From: Halanaerobiales bacterium
GTDB taxonomy: Bacteria; Bacillota_F; Halanaerobiia; Halanaerobiales; DTU029
Direction: 5' to 3'
DNA: 7,485 nucleotides
NCBI GenBank assembly: GCA_016278415.1
Contig: JADQBV010000265.1
Span: forward strand, 1 to 7,485
The notes beneath the pieces are model-generated. The model was not told the origin of the DNA and ran no database searches. It saw nothing but the letters and a program-made list of their open reading frames with translations. Shown here one piece after another: positions 1 through 5,739 of this stretch. Numbering within the stretch: position 1 is the stretch's first letter; every line of letters begins with the position of its first letter. The translations under genes were made by a program, and so were the position numbers.

Positions 1-2
1 TT

Positions 3-1151
3 ATTATTAAAGGTAATGAAAAGACCAAGGACTTTGTTATTTTAAGGGAATTGGAATTTGCTGAAGGTGATATTTTAAATAAAAAGGAAATGCAAAAATC
101 ATTTCAAAAATTAGTTAATCTAAATCTATTCAAGGATTTCAACCCACAGCTTGAACGTGTGCAGGATGAAGAAAATGCTGCTAATATTGTTATAGAGGTT
201 ACAGAAGCAAAGACAGGTAATCTAGGTGCTGGAGTAACTTATAGTTCTAAAGATGGTTGGTTAGGATTTGTAAATGTACAGGAGAAAAACTTTATGGGAA
301 ATGGCCAAACCATTGGATTTGATTGGAAATTTGGCGGAGTAACTAATTATTCTCTTAATTTCTATGAACCATGGTTATTTGGTACAGAAACATCTTTTGG
401 TATTAACTTGTATGACAAGAACTCTGATGGTACAGACTCAGAAGATGGTGATTATCAAGAACATCGTCGTGGTGGAAGTATTTCTTTAGGTCATACTTTA
501 ATTAATGAATGGAATGGTAAAATAAGATATAGAATAGAAGACTCAACTAGGAAATTAGTAGATGATAAAGATGCTGAAAATCCTAATATAATTGATACTC
601 AAAATGCAAGTATACGTAGTTTAACATTACAGGTGAATAGGAATACAAGTAATCACCCCTTTAATCCTACTAGTGGTGCAATAGATACATTTTCTGTTGA
701 ATATGCAGGTCAGGTCCTTGGGGGAGATCATAATTTCACCAAATACAATGCAGATATTCGTAGATATTACCCAGGGTTTAAGAGCGGACACGCCTGGGGA
801 GTGAGATTAAATGCAGGAACAACTGAAGGTAATCTTCCACCGCTAGAAGAGTTTCGTCTCGGTGGCTCTGAAAGTTTAAGGGGCTATGATAATGGTACAT
901 TTTCTGGTGCAGATATGTTATTAATGAAATTGGAATATCGATTCCCTATAGCAGATAATTTCACTGGTGTTCTCTTTACAGATGCTGGAAATGCCTGGGA
1001 TGCAAGTGACAAAATTGCTTTAGATGATTTACATTATTCCTATGGTGCTGGTTTGAGAATGAATACTCCAATTGGCCAAATAAGGTTAGATTATGGATTT
1101 AATGATCAGGGAGATGGACAACCCCATTTCGGAATTGGACAATCTTTTTAG
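3..1151 (+). CDS. bamA: BamA (Omp85) outer-membrane assembly factor, 3' part
   Basis: Partial gene, 5' end outside the window; 382 codons are visible. BamA folds and inserts beta-barrel proteins into the outer membrane. The reading frame is open from base 3. Visible residues 1-75 form the last POTRA domain, opening with IIKGNEKTKDFVILREL and showing the typical GD and the L..L.LF pattern, and ending in IVIEVTEAKTGN. The rest is the barrel, including the family's N.MGNGQ turn, P..EEFRLGGSESLRGY at about 837-887 (the Omp85 loop-6 [VL]RG[FY] motif, here LRGY at 876-887) and a C-terminal beta-signal ending FGIGQSF with terminal Phe. The TTG at 51 lies inside the POTRA domain and is not the start. 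TamA is the alternative Omp85 family, but the skp-lpxD neighbourhood favours BamA. The number of POTRA domains cannot be seen here. Confidence 0.93.
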   Translation: MIKGNEKTKDFVILRELEFAEGDILNKKEMQKSFQKLVNLNLFKDFNPQLERVQDEENAANIVIEVTEAKTGNLGAGVTYSSKDGWLGFVNVQEKNFMGNGQTIGFDWKFGGVTNYSLNFYEPWLFGTETSFGINLYDKNSDGTDSEDGDYQEHRRGGSISLGHTLINEWNGKIRYRIEDSTRKLVDDKDAENPNIIDTQNASIRSLTLQVNRNTSNHPFNPTSGAIDTFSVEYAGQVLGGDHNFTKYNADIRRYYPGFKSGHAWGVRLNAGTTEGNLPPLEEFRLGGSESLRGYDNGTFSGADMLLMKLEYRFPIADNFTGVLFTDAGNAWDASDKIALDDLHYSYGAGLRMNTPIGQIRLDYGFNDQGDGQPHFGIGQSF

Positions 1152-1197
1152 TCATGTTGAGGGAATGTATTAACAACAATGCACTATATTTGGCAAA

Positions 1198-1204
1198 AGG
1201 GGAG
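1198..1204 (+). promoter_or_regulatory. Ribosome binding site that fixes the first skp start
   Basis: AGGGGAG lies 7 bases before ATG 1212. An in-frame ATG at 1179 has no such site and would put 11 unlikely residues (MHYIWQKGRNN) ahead of a normal signal peptide, so 1212 is chosen. Confidence 0.8.
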
Positions 1205-1211
1205 AAATAAT

Positions 1212-1781
1212 ATGAGAATATCTAAATCTAAATTTATTATGACGATTATTCTTGGAATAACTATAATTAGTGCTGGTCTTGTTTTCTATCCAGAAACTAT
1301 TGGGGCTGAGTCTCAGAGTAAGGGACAGATTGCATATGTTGATCTATGGGCTGTATTTAATGTTCATCCCGAAAAGCCTGTAGCAGAGAGTGAATTAAAC
1401 CAGTTGGCTCAGTCAATGCAAATAGAATTAGAAGAAAAAGCAAAAGACCTTTCTAAAGAACAGCAACAAAACTTATTAAAAGAATATCAGAGTAAATTAA
1501 GTCAACATGAGCAAGACTTAATCCAAAAAATTATCGAATCTATCAAAGACGTTGTAGTTAAAGTTGCTATTGAAAAAGAAGTCAAAATAGTCCTAGATCA
1601 AAAGAATGTAATCTATGGTGGATATGATATGACAGCTGATGTTATAGATTTTATTGAAAAGAATAATATAGAAGCAAGCAATATACAAGAAAACATCTTA
1701 AAAGATGATGAAGGAAAAGAATTAAACACTTTAGGCGATAGTGAAGAATTAGAGGGTAATGAAGAACAGGGGAAAAACTAA
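1212..1781 (+). CDS. Skp/OmpH-family periplasmic chaperone
   Basis: 189 residues. OmpH/Skp proteins are trimeric periplasmic holdases that keep unfolded outer-membrane proteins soluble for the BAM complex. Seen: a basic start (MRISKSKF), a hydrophobic stretch at about 8-25 and a possible signal peptidase site after IGA (residue 32). Then comes the family's first strand QIAYVDLWAVF (39-49), a charged Gln/Glu/Lys-rich helical hairpin (about 57-112), the returning body segment KVAIEKEVKIVLD (117-129) and the C-terminal signature VIYGGYDMTADVI (133-145). A Glu-rich tail of about 37 residues follows the usual family end. The gene starts 60 bases after bamA with no obvious terminator between, so it is probably co-transcribed. 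Family assignment is firm; whether the leader is cleaved is inferred. Confidence 0.87.
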   Translation: MRISKSKFIMTIILGITIISAGLVFYPETIGAESQSKGQIAYVDLWAVFNVHPEKPVAESELNQLAQSMQIELEEKAKDLSKEQQQNLLKEYQSKLSQHEQDLIQKIIESIKDVVVKVAIEKEVKIVLDQKNVIYGGYDMTADVIDFIEKNNIEASNIQENILKDDEGKELNTLGDSEELEGNEEQGKN

Positions 1782-1801
1782 ATAGGGAGGGGTGTTGGAA
1801 G

Positions 1802-2770
1802 ATGTTGAAATGGATATTGCGATTACTTTTGACGATTCTATTGCTATTAGGAATTGGGACTTTGGGATATCTATATGTGATGTCTGAAACTGTTGCACCT
1901 CCCAACACTCCTACTATTAGTATTCCATCACAGCTTAATTCAAGTGTTAATATTAATAAAAATGAAGAGCTTAAACACCTACTTGCACAAAAAAAGATAT
2001 CTTTAGAACATCAGTCCAGACTTTTAGAGAATAAAAAGGAACTCTTGGCAAAGAGGAAACAGGAGATTGAAGAATATATTACAACTGAGTCTCAAAAAAT
2101 CAGAAAAAAATATCAGTCTCAAATTGATTCCTATCAGGAAAAATTAGAAGAACAATATCAGGAGTATTTAAAAATTAAAGAGCAAGAATATACTGAGCAG
2201 ATGATGGTAAAACAAGAATTATATACCAGTAAATTAGAAAAATTGGTTCAAAACTTAGAAGATAGTTCTTTGCAAAAACTTAGTCAGTATGAGCAGGGTT
2301 TAATAAAACAATACTATGCACAAAAGATTAATTATGACTTAAAGTTAAAATTCCTTGATCTGACAAATGGTGAAAAACAGCAGTATATAGATAAGTTGGC
2401 TGAAATTGAAAATAAACACATATTATCTATTAAAAAAAGGGAAAGTAATATTACAGAAGAAATCAAGAATAAAATAGAAGAAAACAAAAAACTATATAAC
2501 AATGAATTAGAAGATTATGAAAAAAACTTAGTTGCAAAGATAGATAATCAGATAAGCCAAAAAAGGTCTGAGATAGATGAAATTATTAATGCTTATTTAG
2601 TTAAGCAGCAAGGCTTAATGGAAGCAGAAATAAATAAACGGACCAATGAAATCCGAGAAAGAAGTAAGGAAGAGTTAAACTCGCTAGAGTCATTAATTAA
2701 GGAAATATCTCAGGAATATTTTAGTGTACAATCTGAAGTATCAATCTTGGAGAAAGAAGTGATTTATTAA
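1802..2770 (+). CDS. Membrane-anchored long coiled-coil protein, unknown function
   Basis: 322 residues; I do not recognise the family. Lys3 and Arg7 sit at the start of a hydrophobic segment (about 5-27), followed by SETVAPPN. Pro directly after the only AxA-like site makes cleavage unlikely, so an uncleaved anchor with the bulk in the periplasm is inferred. A Pro/Ser/Thr linker (about 29-48) leads into one long helical region (about 52-320) with no proline after residue 42 and no cysteine. Residues from 108 to 306 follow an 11-residue repeat (see findings). It lacks the OmpH YGG.D.T signature but shares KLSQ.EQ.LI (159-168) with the upstream Skp (95-104). Ribosome site AGGGAGGGG (1784-1792) lies 9 bases before ATG. 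It sits 20 bases after one skp gene and abuts the next, which suggests an envelope-assembly or tethering role, unproven. Confidence 0.8.
   Translation: MLKWILRLLLTILLLLGIGTLGYLYVMSETVAPPNTPTISIPSQLNSSVNINKNEELKHLLAQKKISLEHQSRLLENKKELLAKRKQEIEEYITTESQKIRKKYQSQIDSYQEKLEEQYQEYLKIKEQEYTEQMMVKQELYTSKLEKLVQNLEDSSLQKLSQYEQGLIKQYYAQKINYDLKLKFLDLTNGEKQQYIDKLAEIENKHILSIKKRESNITEEIKNKIEENKKLYNNELEDYEKNLVAKIDNQISQKRSEIDEIINAYLVKQQGLMEAEINKRTNEIRERSKEELNSLESLIKEISQEYFSVQSEVSILEKEVIY
2754..2763 (+). promoter_or_regulatory. Ribosome binding site inside the upstream gene
   Basis: AAGAAGTGAT resembles AAGGAGGTGA and ends 7 bases before ATG 2771. It lies within the last codons of the coiled-coil gene, whose TAA (2768-2770) directly touches this ATG, so translational coupling is likely. 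Confidence 0.5.
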
Positions 2771-3223
2771 ATGAGAAAAGTATATTTGTTTATCTTAGCT
2801 ATATTAGTGCTTCTATTATTGGCAGGATGTAGTACCCCTGAGCCAGATAAGATTGCTTATCTGAATATGGAAGTGGTTTTAGAGACTAGTCAGCGAGCAC
2901 AGCAACTTTCACAAGAGTTAGTTGATATAGGAAACGATTTAGAATTACAATATAATGAGAAACAAAGTGAATTATCTGATGAAGAAAACCAGGAAGAGGA
3001 ATTAGATAAAATATCTCAAGAATATCTTCAAAATAAACAGCGTTTAGAAGGATTATTAAACCAGGAGATAAATGAAATTATTGCAAAAATTGCTGAAGAA
3101 AGGAATATTAGTACAGTATTATATTATGAAACTGTATATTATGGAGGTATAGATATTACCGAAGAAGTTGTAAGTATTCTGGATGAACAATATATAGAGG
3201 GTGGTGAAGCCACCAATGAGTAA
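2771..3223 (+). CDS. Skp/OmpH-like lipoprotein
   Basis: 150 residues. The N-terminus is a lipoprotein signal: MRK, a hydrophobic run, then lipobox L17-A-G-C20, so Cys20 should be lipidated and the protein held on a membrane facing the periplasm. It is followed by the OmpH first strand KIAYLNMEVVLETS (27-40), a Glu/Gln-rich helical hairpin (about 42-108, short for the family) and the C-terminal signature VYYGGIDITEEVVSIL (122-137). This is a second, divergent Skp in the same operon; E. coli Skp by contrast is soluble. Ser at +2 after the Cys is not the Asp inner-membrane retention signal known in E. coli, but sorting rules in this group are uncertain. The start abuts the upstream stop and its 3' end overlaps lpxD by 8 bases, consistent with coupled expression. 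Chaperone function is inferred from family and context. Confidence 0.85.
   Translation: MRKVYLFILAILVLLLLAGCSTPEPDKIAYLNMEVVLETSQRAQQLSQELVDIGNDLELQYNEKQSELSDEENQEEELDKISQEYLQNKQRLEGLLNQEINEIIAKIAEERNISTVLYYETVYYGGIDITEEVVSILDEQYIEGGEATNE
3198..3207 (+). promoter_or_regulatory. Ribosome binding site that fixes the lpxD start
   Basis: AGGGTGGTGA matches AAGGAGGTGA at 8 of 10 bases and lies 8 bases before ATG 3216. The in-frame GTG codons at 3201 and 3204 fall inside this site and are not used as starts. Confidence 0.7.
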
Positions 3224-4262
3224 AAGTAAAGTTACCTATTCGGTAAAAGAGCTGGCTGATATAGTGGATGGACAAGTCATTGGCGATACTAATAAATCGA
3301 TAACTGGTGTGGCAGGTGTATTAGAAAGTAATCAAGAAGAGATTACTTTTGCTGAGAATAGAAAATATTTAAGCGAGGCAGAAAAGTCTAATGCTGGTGT
3401 TATAATAGTTCCAGAAGAATTGAGAACCAGTAAAAAGACCATAATTGCAGTTAAGAATCCTAGACTTGCCTATGCACAGATAGCCTCTATATTTGCCCCG
3501 GATGTCTTTTATAAGCCTGGTATTCACCCTTCATCGGTAGTATCAGAAAATGCAACTATCGGTAATAATGTATCAATTCACCCACAGGTAGTAATAGATG
3601 ATAATGTAGTGATTGGTGATAATACAGTTCTGGCTCCAGGTGCATATATAGGAAAAGGGTCTGAAATTGGAAGTAATACTGTCATACATCCTAATGTTGT
3701 AGTTGAATATGATTCTATTATTGGTTCAAATTGTATTATTCATGGTGGAAGTGTAATTGGCTCAGATGGTTATGGTTTTGTTTCAGTAGTAGATGGGCAT
3801 CATAAAATACCTCAGTTAGGTAATGTAATCATAGAAGATAATGTAGAAATTGGTGCTAATGTCACTGTAGATAGGGGTACAAGTGGTTCTACTGTAATTG
3901 GTAAAGGAACAAAGGTTGATAACTTAGTACAGATAGCCCATAATGTGAAGATAGGACCTGATTGCTTAATAATTGCCCAGGTAGGTATTGCAGGCAGTTC
4001 AGAACTAGGAGAAAGAGTTATCCTGGCTGGCAAGACTGGTGTTGTAGGTCATATTAAGGTAGCAGATCACGTTACTGTAGCAAGTTATAGTATGGTGACT
4101 AAGGATACGCCATCAGCTGTGTTTTATTCAGGTAATCCTGCTCAAGATCATAAAGCGGAATTGCGTGAACAGGCTGCAGGCAGAAAACTTCCTGAATTAC
4201 TTAAAAAAGTAAAGGAATTGGAGAAAAAAATATTACAAATGGAAGGTGAATATAGTAAATGA
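3216..4262 (+). CDS. lpxD: LpxD, UDP-3-O-acylglucosamine N-acyltransferase
   Basis: 348 residues, close to the E. coli protein (341). This cytoplasmic enzyme performs the third step of lipid A synthesis, moving a 3-hydroxyacyl chain from acyl carrier protein to the 2-amino group of UDP-3-O-acyl-glucosamine. Seen: an N-terminal uridine-binding domain (about 1-95) with EITFAENRKY and NPRLAYAQIASIF; a left-handed beta-helix of hexapeptide repeats (about 100-310; VSENATIGNNVSIHPQVVI and similar); the LpxD motifs GSDGYGF (182-188), HKIPQLGNV and DRGTSGSTVIG; QIAHNV with His242 corresponding to the E. coli catalytic His239; and a C-terminal charged helix. LpxA is excluded by the N-terminal domain and these motifs. 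ATGAGTAA overlaps the previous stop by 8 bases. Its presence implies that the organism makes lipid A-type LPS. Confidence 0.96.
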   Translation: MSKSKVTYSVKELADIVDGQVIGDTNKSITGVAGVLESNQEEITFAENRKYLSEAEKSNAGVIIVPEELRTSKKTIIAVKNPRLAYAQIASIFAPDVFYKPGIHPSSVVSENATIGNNVSIHPQVVIDDNVVIGDNTVLAPGAYIGKGSEIGSNTVIHPNVVVEYDSIIGSNCIIHGGSVIGSDGYGFVSVVDGHHKIPQLGNVIIEDNVEIGANVTVDRGTSGSTVIGKGTKVDNLVQIAHNVKIGPDCLIIAQVGIAGSSELGERVILAGKTGVVGHIKVADHVTVASYSMVTKDTPSAVFYSGNPAQDHKAELREQAAGRKLPELLKKVKELEKKILQMEGEYSK

Positions 4263-4858
4263 AGAAAAATATAGCTAGTATATTAGTTTTAGTTCTAATA
4301 GTGTTTTCAACAAATGTCATGGCCATGGATAAATTAATTACCATTCCTTCTGCTGATTTTGTAGGTGGTGGAGGATTTATTTCTGGAGAAATTGTAGGGT
4401 CTTCATATAGACACCTGGAGGCTTCATACAATATCAACTCAGCATTGTCTGTTGGTGGTACTATTAGTACTTGGGATAATGATGAGACTGAATATGGTCT
4501 GTTGGCTAAAACAATTTTAGTCCAGGAGACTAAGGATAGACCTGCCATTAGTGCTGGTATCCGAGAGAAAGATTTATATTTTGTCACAAGTAAAGAGCTT
4601 GGTATGGGATTTAGGGGTCATGTAGGTATAGGTAATGGTGATTTAGGTGGCTTATTTTTAGGATTTAACAAAGTAGTAAATCCTGTTTCTATTAGTCAGG
4701 AAAATAAATTTGCTATGCCAATTATCAATCTGATGGGTGAGTATATTAATGAGGAAATTAATATTGGCCTGCGTATGAATCTTCAGGATAATATGAACTT
4801 AGATTTGGGACTTTTAGACTTTGAGGATTTTAAATTTGGCCTTGGATATATATTTTAG
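4259..4858 (+). CDS. Small predicted outer-membrane beta-barrel protein
   Basis: 199 residues. MKKNIASILVLVLIVF plus STNVMA gives a clear signal peptide with a likely cut after Ala22. The mature part starts DKLITIPSADFVGGGGF, which resembles the opening of YjbH-type barrel proteins. It continues with alternating hydrophobic/polar strands broken by Gly/Asn/Asp turns and ends in FKFGLGYIF, a C-terminal beta-signal with terminal Phe. The mature size of about 177 residues suits 8 to 10 strands. Its ATG overlaps the lpxD stop (ATGA), with ribosome site GGAAGGTGA at 4241-4249, so the two are translationally coupled. It is the last gene before the terminator. No enzyme motif is recognised. It could be a channel, a lipid A-related barrel or a structural protein; the barrel call is firm, the role is unknown. 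Confidence 0.72.
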   Translation: MKKNIASILVLVLIVFSTNVMAMDKLITIPSADFVGGGGFISGEIVGSSYRHLEASYNINSALSVGGTISTWDNDETEYGLLAKTILVQETKDRPAISAGIREKDLYFVTSKELGMGFRGHVGIGNGDLGGLFLGFNKVVNPVSISQENKFAMPIINLMGEYINEEINIGLRMNLQDNMNLDLGLLDFEDFKFGLGYIF

Positions 4859-4940
4859 TAAGCTTAATATAGTAGATAAGTTTATCGCATAAAGGAAGTG
4901 CTTAGTTAGATTTCTGCAGTAGAATCATAATTTAAAAAAG

Positions 4941-4972
4941 CCATGCTATTTTGAACTAGCATGGTTTTTTTT
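4941..4972 (+). terminator. Intrinsic terminator of the bamA-skp-lpxD operon
   Basis: CCATGCTA (4941-4948) pairs perfectly with TAGCATGG (4957-4964) around an 8-base loop and is followed by eight T (4965-4972). An A-tract (4934-4939) lies just before the stem, so it might also work weakly on the other strand. It lies 82 bases after the barrel gene. Confidence 0.92.
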
Positions 4973-4974
4973 GT

Positions 4975-5003
4975 TTGAGCAGATAAATATAATATGATAA
5001 AAT
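4975..5003 (+). promoter_or_regulatory. Candidate sigma-A promoter of the Uma2 gene
   Basis: TTGAGC (4975-4980), a 17-base spacer, then TAAAAT (4998-5003) preceded by TGA (an extended -10, TGnTAAAAT). An exact TATAAT also occurs at 4988-4993, but with a poor -35. The region is very AT-rich, so chance matches are possible. The position just after the terminator and 47 bases before the start fits a separate transcription unit. Confidence 0.45.
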
Positions 5004-5035
5004 AAGATAAAAGAGGAAATTTAAAAGATAGGGAG

Positions 5036-5043
5036 AAGGGGTG
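5036..5043 (+). promoter_or_regulatory. Ribosome binding site favouring ATG 5050
   Basis: AAGGGGTG lies 6 bases before ATG 5050. An in-frame GTG at 5041 is part of this site. GTG could be used only with GGGAG at 5031-5035 and is judged second best. Confidence 0.55.
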
Positions 5044-5049
5044 TTAAAC

Positions 5050-5664
5050 ATGAGTGATGATCGGGAGGATAAACATCTAATAAGAGAAACCTCTTTTTCA
5101 AAAGAACATAATAAATATACATATGGTGATTATGTGAAATGGTCTGATGATAAAAGGTATGAATTGATTGATGGAAAACCTTATCTTATGTCACCGGGTC
5201 CAGCTCGAAGGCATCAAGAGGTATCTGGCTATATTTTTAGTCAATTTTACCATTATCTAAGTGATAAAAGATGCAAAGTTTATTATGCTCCCTTTGATGT
5301 CCGGTTACCGGAAGGCAAAGAACAGGATAAAGATATTTCCACAATTGTTCAGCCTGATATTGTGGTAGTTTGTGAAATAGATAAATTGGATAAATCAGGT
5401 TGCAAAGGGGCTCCTGATCTTGTTGTTGAAATTATATCTCCAGGCTCAGGGAAAAGAGATAGAAAGACTAAGAGAGACCTTTATGAAAAACATGGGGTCA
5501 GGGAATACTGGCTAGTAGATTATCAGGAAGAAGTTGTTGAAGTATATTTACTGAATAATGATAGTAAATATGGGAAGTCTAATGTCTATTCTGATAAGGA
5601 TAAAGTAGCTGTTAGTATCTTTTCTAATTTTCAAATTGATTTAGAATCAGTATTTCAAGAATAA
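5050..5664 (+). CDS. Uma2-family (DUF820) putative endonuclease
   Basis: 204 residues, typical length. Uma2 proteins have a PD-(D/E)XK restriction-endonuclease-like fold and are common as scattered multicopy genes; their biological role is not well established. Seen: YTYGDYVKWSDDKRYELIDG (23-42) with Glu38; the PARRHQ segment with His55; VQPDIVVV with Asp103; APDLVVEIISPGS with Glu127 in the E-x-I/K position of the active site; then K..RDLYEKHGVREYWLVD (141-157), a family hallmark. All the acidic residues expected for metal binding are present, so it looks intact. It stands alone between its own candidate promoter and terminator, with no methylase or antitoxin partner in the window, which argues against a simple restriction or toxin pair. 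Nuclease activity is predicted from family only. Confidence 0.9.
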   Translation: MSDDREDKHLIRETSFSKEHNKYTYGDYVKWSDDKRYELIDGKPYLMSPGPARRHQEVSGYIFSQFYHYLSDKRCKVYYAPFDVRLPEGKEQDKDISTIVQPDIVVVCEIDKLDKSGCKGAPDLVVEIISPGSGKRDRKTKRDLYEKHGVREYWLVDYQEEVVEVYLLNNDSKYGKSNVYSDKDKVAVSIFSNFQIDLESVFQE

Positions 5665-5682
5665 AATAAGTTGTTGTTTTTA

Positions 5683-5731
5683 CTGCCCTAAAGGAAGTTC
5701 TAAATTTTTCAAGATTTAGGGCAGATTTTTT
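5683..5731 (+). terminator. Intrinsic terminator after the Uma2 gene
   Basis: CTGCCCTAAA (5683-5692) pairs perfectly over 10 bp with TTTAGGGCAG (5715-5724) around a 22-base loop, followed by A and six T (5726-5731). Read on the - strand the stem is followed by AAAAACAACAA rather than a T-tract, so it looks one-directional and gives the converging protease gene no clear terminator. Confidence 0.82.
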
Positions 5732-5739
5732 AAGGGTTT

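Noticed and set aside
51..53. TTG as a possible start of the BamA-like gene
   Set aside because: The frame is open back to base 3 and the residues before it (IIKGNEKTKDFVILRE) are conserved POTRA sequence, so the gene begins before the window.
1152..1211. Promoter between bamA and the first skp (TTGAGG at 1157, TATATT at 1185)
   Set aside because: The 22-base spacing is too long for a sigma-A promoter, and no terminator precedes it; read-through from bamA is simpler.
1651..1908. Minus-strand open frame of 85 codons
   Set aside because: It straddles two well-supported + strand genes, has no recognisable domain and shows the composition expected of an antisense shadow.
1802..2770. ATP synthase b/b'-type stalk subunit, which also has an N-terminal anchor and hendecads
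   Set aside because: It is twice the usual b-subunit length, has no atp neighbours, and the positive N-terminus predicts a periplasmic rather than cytoplasmic coiled coil.
3812..4587. Minus-strand open frames opposite lpxD and the barrel gene (3812-4033 and 4201-4587)
   Set aside because: Both lie fully or mostly opposite strong genes and show no family motif; they are shadows.
4859..4940. Search for a small gene or RNA between the barrel gene and its terminator
   Set aside because: No open frame with a ribosome site and no convincing structure beyond the terminator hairpin; treated as the operon's 3' untranslated region.
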